Positions 29,688 to 39,732 are shown, counted from the first letter of the stretch. The stretch: DNA of 64,000 nt from Staphylococcus sp. (GCA_023665865.1 JAMPDC010000001.1:2113921-2177920), one strand, 5' to 3'. Translations and numbers: made by a program. The notes: generated by a model not told the origin, from the sequence alone.

Positions 29688-29700
29688 AGGTGACGTGTTT

Positions 29701-30237
29701 TTAGGAATTTAGGTCGATCAATCCTGTGGGCAGGTCGGTGGTGATAATGCCAGCCTCGCTGTCAATACTTTCGATAAACTCATCGGCAACAGGGACAAAG
29801 ACCTCGTCGCCGGCAGTGGTCTCGATGATGAAGAGCACATTTTGTGTGCTGTCGTTGATTCCGGTGATGACGCCGATTTCGCCGAGGGTGGTGTCGATGA
29901 CTTTATAGCCTATAAGGTCTGATGCATATAGGCCATCCTCGTCATCATCCTCGTCGTCCGCGGGTAGATCGTTTCGGAGCACGTAAAAGGTCCGGTTGTT
30001 GAATTGCTGAGCCTTGACATCGCTGTCTATACCATCGATGGTGAGCAGACAGGTATCGGCCGTTTTCGGGCGCCATGAACTGATGAAAAAGGGCACAAAG
30101 ATACCATCGACAGAGACAATGATACATTTCACTTCGTTAAGGTCAATATCAATATCGAGCGTGGCAGAGATTTCTCCTTTGATGCCATGGGCCTTGTTGA
30201 AACGACCGGCTTCAGCTATTTCAGACAGTCTTATCAC
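29701..30237 (-). CDS. rimM: 16S rRNA maturation factor RimM
   Basis: RimM assists assembly of the head of the 30S subunit. The 178-residue protein carries the N-terminal RimM motif GRFNKAHGIKGEI near residue 11 and a C-terminal PRC-barrel (about 100-170) with DLIGYKVID. An acidic insertion, DDEDDDEDG, connects the two domains. Confidence 0.92.
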   Translation of the reverse strand: MIRLSEIAEAGRFNKAHGIKGEISATLDIDIDLNEVKCIIVSVDGIFVPFFISSWRPKTADTCLLTIDGIDSDVKAQQFNNRTFYVLRNDLPADDEDDDEDGLYASDLIGYKVIDTTLGEIGVITGINDSTQNVLFIIETTAGDEVFVPVADEFIESIDSEAGIITTDLPTGLIDLNS

Positions 30238-30286
30238 TTTTATGAAATTATTGTTGGGATTGAAATTGGTATTGAGCTCCGGGACG

Positions 30287-30874
30287 TTATCTCTTCTTTT
30301 TCTTCTTATTTGACGGTGGAGCTACGATCTTGAATTCATGCAGGCGTGTGGTCTGCGGATCAAGACGGAGTGCACCGTGGGAATACTCGGCGAGATCCTT
30401 GAATACCTTTGCATCCTCTACACCGTCAGGGTTGACACCAAGGAGGAGTTTCTTCATGTGGTTGGCTATAAGGATCACGAGTTCGTCTCGCTCAGGCCCT
30501 TCATCCATGCTGACCGCGCGGTTGATCATCAGCTCGATATCCTTGCCGTAGTGCCTGTAGCGGATATGCTCGGCTGTATAGGGGACTTTATCGGGTCGGG
30601 AATTGAGATTGTCCGGTTTGACGGTTTCAAACGGATAGTCAATATCAAGTTTGAAATCGCTCATGATAGCGAGATGATCCCAGAGTTTGCGCTGGTAGTC
30701 TTCCTCCTCCTTGATTTTAGGGAAGAGTTTAGCCATGCTCTGGATTATCGTATGGGCGCAACGGGTGCGTTCGTCCCTGTCCTCGATAGAGAGACAGTGG
30801 TCGACCATCTGGTGGATGTTACGTCCGTATTCCGGAAGTACAAGGCGCTTTAATTGAGTGTTGTATGTCAGCAT
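30287..30874 (-). CDS. DUF4290 protein
   Basis: About 195 residues, starting MLTYNTQLKRLVLPEYGRN, which is the family signature. The Met at 30874 is chosen over an upstream ATG because the family begins here. It is probably cytoplasmic and helical, with a basic tail KKKKKR. DUF4290 is widespread in Bacteroidetes with unknown function. It is usually next to murA and rimM, consistent with rimM just downstream. Confidence 0.88.
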   Translation of the reverse strand: MLTYNTQLKRLVLPEYGRNIHQMVDHCLSIEDRDERTRCAHTIIQSMAKLFPKIKEEEDYQRKLWDHLAIMSDFKLDIDYPFETVKPDNLNSRPDKVPYTAEHIRYRHYGKDIELMINRAVSMDEGPERDELVILIANHMKKLLLGVNPDGVEDAKVFKDLAEYSHGALRLDPQTTRLHEFKIVAPPSNKKKKKR

Positions 30875-30902
30875 TAATAGATGTTTGGTTGATATGTTTA
30901 AA

Positions 30903-30941
30903 GACATAAGGGCAGGACCCGGAAGTCCCACACCTTATGTC
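30903..30941 (-). terminator. terminator after fabG
   Basis: On the minus strand GACATAAGG pairs with CCTTATGTC (9 bp) around an inner GGAC/GTCC helix, followed by TTTAAA. It separates fabG from the DUF4290-rimM group. Confidence 0.6.
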
Positions 30942-30959
30942 AGAAACGTTAAAGGCGGA

Positions 30960-31706
30960 TTACATGTTCATGCCACCGTCAACCTGGATAACCTGGCCTG
31001 AGACATAGCTTGACATGTCAGAGGCAAGGAAGGTGGCGACGTTAGCAATGTCATCAACCTGACCGGCGCGACGAAGAGGAATTTTGAGAGCCCACTCCTT
31101 GCGCACTTCTTCGGGAAGAGCTGCGGTCATTGCAGTCTCGATGAAGCCGGGAGCGATGGCATTGGCGCGGATACCGCGTGAGCCAACTTCCTGTGCGATG
31201 CTCTTGGCAAGGGCGATGAGACCTGCCTTTGAGGCTGCATAGTTGGCCTGACCGGCGTTGCCGTGTACGCCGACAACCGATGCCATGTTGATGATGGAGC
31301 CCTGGCGCTGACGCATCATGATAGGAAGGACAGCGTGGATGAAGTTGAATGCGCTCTTGAGGTTTACCGCGATGACAGCATCCCACTGAGCCTCGGTCAT
31401 ACGCATCATCAGACCGTCTTTGGTGATACCGGCGTTGTTGACGAGCACGTCGATGTGGCCGAAATCTTCTTTGACTTTTGCCACTACTTCTTCAGTCTGG
31501 GCAAAATCAGCTGCGTTTGAGGCATAGCCTTTAGCTTTCACACCGAGTGCTTCAAGTTCCTTCTCGGTAGCTTCCATATTTTCGTCGCGGTTGAGATCTG
31601 TAAACGCGATGTCGGCGCCTTCCTGGGCAAATTTGAGAGCAATGCTCTTACCGATACCGCGTGCGGCTCCGGTGATGAGCGCTACTTTTCCTTCAAGTAA
31701 TTTCAT
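30960..31706 (-). CDS. fabG: 3-oxoacyl-ACP reductase
   Basis: FabG reduces 3-oxoacyl-ACP with NADPH in fatty acid synthesis. The 248-residue short-chain dehydrogenase has GAARGIGKS near residue 12, NNAG near 90, catalytic Ser in NMASVVG near 141, Tyr/Lys in YAASK near 155-159, and the typical FabG C-terminus GGMNM. It lies 28 bases after the TetR gene on the same strand. Confidence 0.92.
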   Translation of the reverse strand: MKLLEGKVALITGAARGIGKSIALKFAQEGADIAFTDLNRDENMEATEKELEALGVKAKGYASNAADFAQTEEVVAKVKEDFGHIDVLVNNAGITKDGLMMRMTEAQWDAVIAVNLKSAFNFIHAVLPIMMRQRQGSIINMASVVGVHGNAGQANYAASKAGLIALAKSIAQEVGSRGIRANAIAPGFIETAMTAALPEEVRKEWALKIPLRRAGQVDDIANVATFLASDMSSYVSGQVIQVDGGMNM

Positions 31707-31733
31707 TTTTTCTAATAGTCTGTTTAATGTGAA

Positions 31734-32336
31734 CTATATTGTTGGTTTATTGATGATGATCGTATTGATGAGAAAATTTATGACTTGATGCCTGACCTCC
31801 TTGTCAGTCAGATTGAATTGCGAGAACATCCCACGGAGATGACAGAAGTCTACTCCATGAAAGATCATCTGGTAGACACCCGGCAGGAGTGAAGATTGGA
31901 TTGGATCATAGACGCCGGCTCTGATGCCCTCTTCGATCATCCTGCTGATGAGAATCTGCTCCTTGGCAACAGCAAGGGCCCGGATGCGCTCAAGACGTCT
32001 GTAGTCAAGGGTGAGATAGGAGATGATCTGGCTTGTGGCAGATGACTGTATCGTCTCGTTGACAATATCAAAACGAGCTTCAAGAAAACGCTTTAGCTTT
32101 TCGCCCGGTTCAAGATTTGACGAGACGACATCCCTTAGTTTCTGGACTATGGCTTCGCTCTCGCGTTCGATGACGGCATCGTAGATCTCTTTCTTATTTT
32201 TGAAATAGGTGTAGATAGTGCGCCGCCCCTTGTCGGAGGCAGTGGCAATATCATTCATTGTGGTGCGCTCCACGCCATTGCTGGCGAAGAGTTGCCGCGC
32301 AACGTCCAGGAGTCTTTCACGAGTCTTCGAGGCCAT
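31734..32336 (-). CDS. TetR-family transcriptional regulator
   Basis: About 200 residues. The N-terminal helix-turn-helix is clear (LLDVARQLFASNGVERTTMN then IYTYFKNKKEIYDAVI). A helical ligand-binding region follows. Met of MASKTRERL at 32336 is preferred, with a start six bases upstream also possible. Its position directly upstream of fabG suggests control of fatty acid synthesis, and this is inference from position. Confidence 0.88.
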   Translation of the reverse strand: MASKTRERLLDVARQLFASNGVERTTMNDIATASDKGRRTIYTYFKNKKEIYDAVIERESEAIVQKLRDVVSSNLEPGEKLKRFLEARFDIVNETIQSSATSQIISYLTLDYRRLERIRALAVAKEQILISRMIEEGIRAGVYDPIQSSLLPGVYQMIFHGVDFCHLRGMFSQFNLTDKEVRHQVINFLINTIIINKPTI

Positions 32337-32363
32337 TGTCATAGATTATAATCGTTTCAACGA

Positions 32364-32371
32364 CAAAGGTA
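32364..32371 (-). promoter_or_regulatory. -7 promoter element of the TetR-fabG operon
   Basis: On the minus strand TACCTTTG matches TAnnTTTG, about 27 bases upstream of the TetR gene. Confidence 0.45.
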
Positions 32372-32570
32372 CAAAAAAATCCTTAACTTTTCCACGTTTT
32401 GTATAATCATACCTGTTATTTGAGTTTTAGGACGTTAAAAAACAGTTTGATACGAGGTATTATTGCCAATAGTTATATACCAATTCGGTTAAACCATTAA
32501 AAGTATAAGATTTGATCAGACTCAATGCTAATTTCTTGGTTAATACTCCTCTTGATTCAAAGAAATTTAA

Positions 32571-32578
32571 TATTTTTG
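32571..32578 (+). promoter_or_regulatory. -7 promoter element of the BACON lipoprotein gene
   Basis: TATTTTTG matches TAnnTTTG and lies about 250 bases upstream of the lipoprotein start, so the transcript would have a long leader. Confidence 0.45.
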
Positions 32579-32836
32579 CAGTCGGGTTGAGGCAACTTTA
32601 TCCGCGACATATTGAAAAATAAGAAGCATTATGCTCATCTTGAACTTGAAAACATAGGAAATTTTCAACAATACTCAAAGATTTGGTATGGCGGCTTCCC
32701 TCGCATGGCGTAGGTTGCTGTCACCACATTTGAGTAAAAAGTGTTCCTATGAACATTAAGTTTCGACGTGGCATAGTTAGCTCATGTTTCTTTTCTCTAA
32801 CTTTCCGTAGGGCTGACGGATGATAAATTATTGGAT
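32579..32836 (+). promoter_or_regulatory. long leader with three chained short ORFs
   Basis: The 5' leader holds three tiny overlapping frames: 23 codons at 32688-32759, 24 codons at 32749-32823, and MINYWI at 32820-32840. The second and third, and the third and the lipoprotein ATG at 32837, are joined at ATGA. If translated, they would couple ribosome traffic to the lipoprotein gene. No known riboswitch fold was recognised. They could equally be chance in a 5' untranslated region. Confidence 0.35.
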
Positions 32837-33727
32837 ATGAATAAAACTCTGAAGTATCTAATCATACTTATATGTGTTCTCATCACTGCCTGTGGCAAAG
32901 ACGATGAACCTTCCTATGGTTTGTTTCACCTTACGCTTGGCATGGAAGCTGATGCAGATGTAGCAATGGGCACTCATGATGCAGAAATAACCATCAACGG
33001 TTACGCCAAAGAAATAAGGGTTGGTATTGTCGGTGAGTATGACTCTTTCACTGTTTCCGATGACGTACCGTCTTGGATGACCGTCAAAATAGTTGATGGA
33101 AGAAATTTTATCATAAATGTGTCCGCATTGTCAGAGGTTAACTCCCGTACGGGAAGCGTGGGATTTACTGTTTTGAAGGGAAACAAATCTCAGACCGGGA
33201 CAATAACTGTCGTTCAAAATCTCCTAACTCTTGAAGACTTGCAGAAGACAGAACGTCGTGCGATTAAGTCGTACCTGAGCAAATTTGATGTAATAGATAA
33301 ACTTCCTGCTGTTACAGATATACAGGTCGGCTCAGTTGCTCCATTTTACAAACTTGATAATGATGGTAAAGTGTATATGCAAGTCGTGAAAATGGGAGCA
33401 GAACCAGCGGCAGTTACAGGCGAAAAGATATATTTCCGTTTTCTTCGTTACGACTTGCTTTATTATTTGAACAATGGCTTGCTCCCAAATGGGACAGGCA
33501 ATATGACCGATATTTCCCAAGACGCTACATCTTTTACTCTTGGGTCCGATAACGAGGAAACAAAACAATGGGGCACGGCACTTCCATTGCCAATGCAAAT
33601 TGGACTGCCATTGGGAAGTGAGGTCAATCTTGTTGTTTCATCTGAGGCTGGAATAACAAATGAGATTAGTTCAGTCATTCCATACCTTTACAATATCAGA
33701 TATTACAAGGCTCAAATTCATGAATAA
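32837..33727 (+). CDS. BACON-domain lipoprotein, DUF4827-like
   Basis: A 296-residue lipoprotein with signal sequence and lipobox LITAC (Cys about residue 18). A BACON domain (about 50-130) has the usual VPSWMTVKI and a trailing GTITVVQN strand. The C-terminal domain (about 135-290) resembles the FKBP-like DUF4827 fold by FYKLDNDGKVYMQV and IYFRFLRYDLL, recalled from memory. It is an outer-surface or periplasmic protein, possibly a divergent peptidyl-prolyl isomerase without known activity. The ATG at 32837 is preferred over a TTG two codons upstream. Confidence 0.75.
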   Translation: MNKTLKYLIILICVLITACGKDDEPSYGLFHLTLGMEADADVAMGTHDAEITINGYAKEIRVGIVGEYDSFTVSDDVPSWMTVKIVDGRNFIINVSALSEVNSRTGSVGFTVLKGNKSQTGTITVVQNLLTLEDLQKTERRAIKSYLSKFDVIDKLPAVTDIQVGSVAPFYKLDNDGKVYMQVVKMGAEPAAVTGEKIYFRFLRYDLLYYLNNGLLPNGTGNMTDISQDATSFTLGSDNEETKQWGTALPLPMQIGLPLGSEVNLVVSSEAGITNEISSVIPYLYNIRYYKAQIHE

Positions 33728-33731
33728 TTTT

Positions 33732-33770
33732 TATTCAGCCCGACTAGCAAACTGTTAGTCGGGCTGAATA
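33732..33770 (+). terminator. terminator after the BACON lipoprotein
   Basis: A perfect 15-bp stem (33732-33746 with 33756-33770) with a 9-base loop lies directly after the stop codon and before the convergent RND operon. It may work in both directions. Confidence 0.85.
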
Positions 33771-33886
33771 GTTAATTTTGATGGTTTATATATTTTTATT
33801 GCGATAGTTCATTTAACCACCGAAAAAATATTCTTTGTGTTGAGGAACGGAAGGATTTATTGCCGATCCTTTGGGTTGGGCTTTGG

Positions 33887-36800
33887 TCAAACAGAGCCTT
33901 GATTGTCCGTATCTTCACCCAGTTTTGGGGGTGTAGTTGTGGAGGTGTTGTTTTCAGTTGAGGCGGCAAATATTTTTGAAAGATACTTTTCTCTAAAATT
34001 CTCGAGGAGTTCCCATGTGCCGGGGACAAAGAGCGTACCTACGATGGCGTTGACTGCCATGCCGAAGACAACAGCTGTGCCAAGCGCGATGCGTGACTGA
34101 GCTCCTGCACCCGTTGCAAACAGCATCGGCAATACGCCGAAGACAAAGGCGAGGGCTGTCATCATGATAGGGCGGAAGCGGATCTTGCCACCGTCAGCAG
34201 CGGCTTGGCGTACACTGAGCCCGGACTGGTGGAAATCTCGGGCATACTCGACGATGAGGATGGCGTTTTTAGCTGAGAGACCCAACAGGAGAATCACACC
34301 GATCTGCGTGTAGATTGAGATTGACTGCGACATGAGCAGACAGCCGATGGCTGTGCCAAGTATGGCTGTTGGCATGGCGAGCACAACAGCGATCGGGTCG
34401 GTCCAGCTTTCGTATTGCGCCGCAAGCACAAGGATGGTGATGAAGATGGCGAAGATCAAGACGAAGGCGATCGTAGTGCCTGACTGGCTCTCTTCATAAG
34501 CCTCACCGGTCCATGCGTATGAGAATCGGTCTCCGACAGCTTCCTTGAGGATCTCTTCCATGGCGGTGATGGCTTCCTGGCTGGAGACATGCGCTGCCGG
34601 AGTGCCGGTGATTGCCGCAGTCGTGTACATGTTATAGCGGCTGACTGTCGATTCGCCTATAGTTGGTTGGATCGATGCGAAGGAGGAGAATGGCACCATT
34701 TTCCCGTCGGCGTTTCGGACGGTAAGATGTGGGATCTGGTCGACTGTGCTTCGGGTGACGTTATTGCCACTGAGCGTCACCTGATATGTGCGTCCGAATT
34801 CTACGAAATCATTGACATAGCTGTTGCCCATGAATTGCGAGAGAGTAGTGTATATATCGGAGATTGCCACCCCCATCAGTTTCGCCTTATCGCGGTCGAC
34901 ATTGATGCTATATTGCGGGATGCCGGCCTGGAATTGAGTTGTGAGCTGTGCCAGACGGTCATCTTTCTTCGCCGCATCCTGCATTTGTATCAGAGCCTGC
35001 ATCAGTGCTTCGGAGCCGAGGCTGTTGATGTCGAGAATCTGCATTTCCATACCGGATGTCATACCGAGACCGGGAATCGCGGGCGGATTGATTGAGAAAA
35101 CTATCGGTTCCTGATAGTTGGCAGCTATCTCATTAACCTTGGCAATGACTGAATTTGCATTGTGGGCTTTGCCACGGCGCTCGTTCCATGGCTTAAGAAC
35201 AACAAAGAGCGAGCCCATGTTGCTACCGGAGCCTCCACCCATCATGGATTGTCCCGATATGGCAATGATATCTTTGACTTCCTCGATGTTTTTGATTTTA
35301 TTGCTGAGTTCGTTCACAACCTTTTCAGTTCGGTCAATGGAGGCGCCGTTCGGCAGTTGGATAGAAGTCATGAAGTAACCCATATCTTCCTGTGGTATGT
35401 AGCTTGTCGGGATTTTTTCGAAGCCCCAGAATGCCAGGATACATAGCGCGAAGTATAGGCCGATGGCTACAAACGGACGTTGGAGGAGTTTGCCTATCAA
35501 AGATGTGTAATGTCTTAACACAATTCCGTAGCCGCTGTTAAACCAACGGTAGAGGAAGAAGTGGGGATTTGGATCGGACTTTTTGCGCAGGAAGAGTGCG
35601 CACATTGCCGGAGTGAACGTGAGGGCGTTGAACCCGGAAAATGCTACGGAAGTGGCGATCGTCAATGCAAATTGTTTGTAGAGTTCACCGGTGATGCCAC
35701 TGATAAAAGCTGTAGGTATAAATACGGACAGCAATACCAATACCTCGCCGACTACGGGACCCTGCAGCTCAACCATAGCTTTTTCCGCGCTCTGGCGTGG
35801 CGTCAGCTTCCCTTCCTGCACCAGTCGCGCACAGTCTTCGACTACGACTATAGCATCGTCGACCACTATGGCTATTGCAAGCACGAGGCCGAAAAGTGTG
35901 AGTGTATTTAGTGAGAATCCAAGGAGTTTCATCACTGCAAATGTCGCAATAAGCGAGACAGGTATCGCAATCATCGGTATGATGACTGCACGCCAACTCT
36001 GTAGGAATATCAGGATGACAAGCATCACAATCAGGGTCGTCTCGACAAAAGTCACAAGCACTTCATCAATCGACGCTGTCACGAAATCAGTCGTGTCAAG
36101 GATTACATTATATTTTATGCCTTCCGGGAAATACTCCGAAAGTTCCTGCATCTTATCCTTGACTTTTGTAGCCACTTCGAGGGCATTGGCTCCCGGTAGC
36201 TGCTGCACACCGATAAGTCCGGCCGGCTTGCCGGAGACGCGCGAGACTGTTGAATAACTTTCGCTGCCGAGCTCTACACGGGCCACGTCTTTGAGCCTCA
36301 AAAGGCCTCCGCTTTCATTAGTCCGGATGATGATGTTTTCAAATTCCTTGGCATCCGACAGCAGGCCGGGCGAGGTGAGAGTGAATTCAAATTCCACTCC
36401 GTTTTCGACGGGAGGCATACCTACGTTGCCGGCCGCCACTTCCATGTTTTGCGATTGTATTTTCTCGCTGATGTCGGACGGGGTAAGATTATAGAGCCGT
36501 AATTTATCCGGATCGAGCCAGACGCGCATACTGTATTCACCTGCACCGAAGGCACCGGCTCCGCCAACTCCATCAATACGTGAGATTTCATCAATGATAT
36601 GGAGTTGAGCATAGTTGGTCAGAAATAGCGCATCATATCGGTCACTGTCATCACCTTCAAGTGCGATGAAAAGGATGATGTTTGAAGACTCCGACATGAC
36701 GGATACACCTTGTTCCTTGACCTCGGTTGGGAGGGTTGCTTCAGCGAGCGATACGCGGTTTTGGATTTTTACAGCTGCTTCGTCAAGATCGGTGCCGTTT

Positions 36801-37084
36801 TCGAAGGTGACGGTCAGGTTATACGAGCCGTCGCTTGATGTCGAGCTCATATACATCATGTTTTCCACGCCATTGATCTGTTCTTCGATAGGCACACCTA
36901 CCACTTTGGCAACCGTAGCGGCATCGGCTCCGGGATAGGATGCGGACACCATTACTGTCGGTGGCGTTATGTCGGGGTATTGTGAGATCGGAAGACTTTT
37001 GACAGTCATAAGTCCGACCACAACCATGATGATTGCCAATACGGTGGCAAATATTGGCCGGTCAATGAAAAATTTTGAAAACAT
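33887..37084 (-). CDS. RND efflux transporter, HAE1 family
   Basis: The 1065-residue inner-membrane pump of a tripartite multidrug exporter, AcrB/MexB type. The start FFIDRPIFATVLAIIMVV is characteristic. The proton-relay motif AIVVDDAIVVVED lies near residue 405 and the matching Lys is in GLSAKNAILIVEYA near 950. Two large periplasmic loops are intact. It is the last gene of an operon with the adaptor and outer-membrane channel. The substrates are unknown. Confidence 0.95.
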   Translation of the reverse strand: MFSKFFIDRPIFATVLAIIMVVVGLMTVKSLPISQYPDITPPTVMVSASYPGADAATVAKVVGVPIEEQINGVENMMYMSSTSSDGSYNLTVTFENGTDLDEAAVKIQNRVSLAEATLPTEVKEQGVSVMSESSNIILFIALEGDDSDRYDALFLTNYAQLHIIDEISRIDGVGGAGAFGAGEYSMRVWLDPDKLRLYNLTPSDISEKIQSQNMEVAAGNVGMPPVENGVEFEFTLTSPGLLSDAKEFENIIIRTNESGGLLRLKDVARVELGSESYSTVSRVSGKPAGLIGVQQLPGANALEVATKVKDKMQELSEYFPEGIKYNVILDTTDFVTASIDEVLVTFVETTLIVMLVILIFLQSWRAVIIPMIAIPVSLIATFAVMKLLGFSLNTLTLFGLVLAIAIVVDDAIVVVEDCARLVQEGKLTPRQSAEKAMVELQGPVVGEVLVLLSVFIPTAFISGITGELYKQFALTIATSVAFSGFNALTFTPAMCALFLRKKSDPNPHFFLYRWFNSGYGIVLRHYTSLIGKLLQRPFVAIGLYFALCILAFWGFEKIPTSYIPQEDMGYFMTSIQLPNGASIDRTEKVVNELSNKIKNIEEVKDIIAISGQSMMGGGSGSNMGSLFVVLKPWNERRGKAHNANSVIAKVNEIAANYQEPIVFSINPPAIPGLGMTSGMEMQILDINSLGSEALMQALIQMQDAAKKDDRLAQLTTQFQAGIPQYSINVDRDKAKLMGVAISDIYTTLSQFMGNSYVNDFVEFGRTYQVTLSGNNVTRSTVDQIPHLTVRNADGKMVPFSSFASIQPTIGESTVSRYNMYTTAAITGTPAAHVSSQEAITAMEEILKEAVGDRFSYAWTGEAYEESQSGTTIAFVLIFAIFITILVLAAQYESWTDPIAVVLAMPTAILGTAIGCLLMSQSISIYTQIGVILLLGLSAKNAILIVEYARDFHQSGLSVRQAAADGGKIRFRPIMMTALAFVFGVLPMLFATGAGAQSRIALGTAVVFGMAVNAIVGTLFVPGTWELLENFREKYLSKIFAASTENNTSTTTPPKLGEDTDNQGSV

Positions 37085-37151
37085 CTCGTCGCGCTGTATA
37101 AAAGTGATGTGTAGATGTGTGCTTGTTCAGCCTCTTATATAAAAATAAGGG

Positions 37152-38273
37152 CTATTTGATTAATCGGGGTTTCACTTCCATGCCGTTTCTGACTTTCAGA
37201 AGAGCCGAAGTGACATATTTTGACTCCGGTGTCAGTCCGTCGTAGACCACACGGAGCGAATCGTGGTAGATAGGTCCGGTTTTGATAGGAGTGTAGACGA
37301 TTTTGTTGGAGTCGTTGACAACATATAGATATTTGCCAAGCTGGTCGGTGCTGATCGACGCGTCCCTGACGAGAATAGCTTTGTTGAGTTGGCCGTAGGG
37401 CAGGTCTACTTTCACAAACATGCCAGGGCGGAGTTCGTCGTATGTGTTCTTGATTTTGCAACGTAATTCAAGTGTGCCGGTAGTTGCTTCTATTGTGGGG
37501 GAGACATAGCTTAGATCTCCATAATACTTATGTGAGATACTATCGGAAAAAATCAGTGGAATGTGGGAGAACAACGGTTGGTTTTTCTTTGCATTCTCTG
37601 CTGTCCCTGAAATCATGTTGTCGCCATCGTCGATTGAAAATGTCGCGTTCAGCTCTGATGTATCATAGATAGTGGCGAGAGGTACAGCACCGGCTTCTCC
37701 GTTGATGTAGTTCCCGACGTCAAGCGATGGACTGGAGATCATTCCGGATATCGGAGCTATGATGCGGCAGTAGCTTAAATTGGTTCTGGCGGTCGCCAAA
37801 GCGGCTTGAGCGTTCTTGATGCTTGCTTCGGCCTGATTCAGTGTACTTTCAGCCTGATTCACCTCCATCTTTGATACGGCGTCGCTCTCAAGGGCTTTTT
37901 TAACCGCTGCATAATGACTTTTGGCGTAATCTCTGGCACTGATGGCGGTCGCCAGTTCGGCGGAGGCTTGTTGGACGGCATCGCGGTATTTTGTATCTTC
38001 GATCGTGAAAAGGACATCTCCTTTTCTGACAAACTGGCCACTTGTGTAGTTCTTCGATAACAGTTGACCGCTTACGCGTCCGACAACTGACACTACAGAA
38101 TTACTGCTTAGCTGACCGGGATATGTGTTTCGTAGAGTGATGGAGTCGGTGATAGGAAGCGCTACGTCGACCGTCAATTCGGCGTCATCTGTCGTTTTAG
38201 CTTTGTGGCCGCCGCAGGAAGAGGTGGCGAGGAGGATAGCAAAGAGTGCTGCGCTTGAAAGTTTCATATCCAT
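37152..38273 (-). CDS. RND periplasmic adaptor (membrane fusion lipoprotein)
   Basis: A 373-residue lipoprotein, AcrA/MexA type, with lipobox LATSSC (Cys about residue 20). The order is a lipoyl half (ISGQL, VRKGDVLFTIED near 90), an alpha-hairpin (about 95-160), the second lipoyl half and beta-barrel, and the membrane-proximal domain. It lies 67 bases upstream of the transporter gene. It joins the pump to the TolC-like channel. Confidence 0.93.
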   Translation of the reverse strand: MDMKLSSAALFAILLATSSCGGHKAKTTDDAELTVDVALPITDSITLRNTYPGQLSSNSVVSVVGRVSGQLLSKNYTSGQFVRKGDVLFTIEDTKYRDAVQQASAELATAISARDYAKSHYAAVKKALESDAVSKMEVNQAESTLNQAEASIKNAQAALATARTNLSYCRIIAPISGMISSPSLDVGNYINGEAGAVPLATIYDTSELNATFSIDDGDNMISGTAENAKKNQPLFSHIPLIFSDSISHKYYGDLSYVSPTIEATTGTLELRCKIKNTYDELRPGMFVKVDLPYGQLNKAILVRDASISTDQLGKYLYVVNDSNKIVYTPIKTGPIYHDSLRVVYDGLTPESKYVTSALLKVRNGMEVKPRLIK

Positions 38274-38303
38274 GATGCTTGGAGATTTTTAGTGTGTTTA
38301 ATT

Positions 38304-39716
38304 CTATTCGACAGGGGAGCCGCCGAGAGCTTTATATATGTCGACAAGATCGACCAGCGCGCTTCCTTTGGCTGATATTAGGGATGTGGCATAGGTCCAG
38401 CTGTTGATCTGCGCATCCACAACGTTTGTGAATGATGTTAACCCTTCCTTGTATAGATCTACAGAAAGGTTAAACGATTCGTCGCATTGCTTGATGACAT
38501 TAGTGTAACTGTCAATGGATTCAAGCGATGACCGGTAGGAAATCATTGCGTTGTTGACCTCTTGGACCGCGGTCATAACTGTCAGGTTATAATTCTCGAT
38601 TCCGGCTTTCATCTGCTCACGTGCTTGGTTAAGCGTGTGCTTACGTGAAAACCCGTCAAACAAGGTCCATGAAAGGGTGGGGGCTACGCTATATTCCAAA
38701 CTGTTTTTCTTGAATAGGTCACCTCCGTTGTGAGCGGATACTCCGATAGAACCGTGGATTGACAGATTGGGGAGGAATTCCTTTTTGGCCATTCCGATAG
38801 CCGCGGCATAGGCTGCTACTTCATATTCGGCAGCCACGATATCCGGACGCCTGCGCAGGAGGTTGGCGGGAATTCCGGCGGGAATGAGCTGGTGGTATTC
38901 AGGCAAGGGTGTTTGTATTTGCAGCCGTTCCATAAGTTTCTCGGGATAAATGCCGACAAGTACAGCGATCGCGTTGATAGCCTGTTTGATCGAGGCATCG
39001 AGAGACGGAAGTGATGCTTTGGTGGAATAGTAGACAGTCTTGGCTTGGGCTACGTCAAGTTTGGACACAAGTCCGGCATCAAAACGGGCTTGCGTGATCG
39101 CAACAACCTTTTGTTGTGATTCAAGATGCTCGTTAGTGGCAAAGCGTTGTGCCTGGAATGTGCGAAGATTAAAATAATATTTGGCAATGTCGGCCGATAG
39201 GCTTACCATTGTTGCAAGATAGTCAGCCCGGCTTGCGTTATAGAGCGATTTTTTGTTTTTGACACTTTCTCTTATTTTACCGAAAAGATCAATTTCCCAA
39301 CTCATATCGGCACCGAAGGAAAAGTAGCTTGAGTTGGTGGCCGGGATGTCACTACCTCTGATGGCACCGGAATTCCTTGCCTTGGTGTAGCCCCCGCTGA
39401 TACCGATGGTCGGATAGTAGGTTGACGAGGCTTGGCCGATGGCAGCTTTTGCCATGTTCATACGACTGATTGCTGTCAGTACATTGAAATTATTGTTGAT
39501 ACCTTCTTCTATAAGTGAATCAAGGAGAGGGTCGTTGAAATTTTTCCACCATTGGTCATCACTGGGGAGGGTCTGCTGGATATCGGTTGTATATGTCCAA
39601 CGTTCCGGCAGACTCTCCCTCAGGAGTTTTTGACCTGATTCCTGGGCTGTGACGCTCAGGACGTTTCCCGTCATCATCCCACAAACAATAGTTAAAACGT
39701 AGAGTGCATTTCTCAT
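38304..39716 (-). CDS. TolC-like outer-membrane efflux channel
   Basis: A 470-residue outer-membrane factor of the NodT/OprM group with a signal peptide (1-24) and the internal duplication typical of the family. The LLRRRPDIVAAEYEVAAYAA segment near residue 294 is a strong family signature. First gene of the operon, 30 bases before the adaptor. Together the three form a complete exporter. Confidence 0.93.
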   Translation of the reverse strand: MRNALYVLTIVCGMMTGNVLSVTAQESGQKLLRESLPERWTYTTDIQQTLPSDDQWWKNFNDPLLDSLIEEGINNNFNVLTAISRMNMAKAAIGQASSTYYPTIGISGGYTKARNSGAIRGSDIPATNSSYFSFGADMSWEIDLFGKIRESVKNKKSLYNASRADYLATMVSLSADIAKYYFNLRTFQAQRFATNEHLESQQKVVAITQARFDAGLVSKLDVAQAKTVYYSTKASLPSLDASIKQAINAIAVLVGIYPEKLMERLQIQTPLPEYHQLIPAGIPANLLRRRPDIVAAEYEVAAYAAAIGMAKKEFLPNLSIHGSIGVSAHNGGDLFKKNSLEYSVAPTLSWTLFDGFSRKHTLNQAREQMKAGIENYNLTVMTAVQEVNNAMISYRSSLESIDSYTNVIKQCDESFNLSVDLYKEGLTSFTNVVDAQINSWTYATSLISAKGSALVDLVDIYKALGGSPVE

Positions 39717-39732
39717 AAGGATAGTATAGTTG

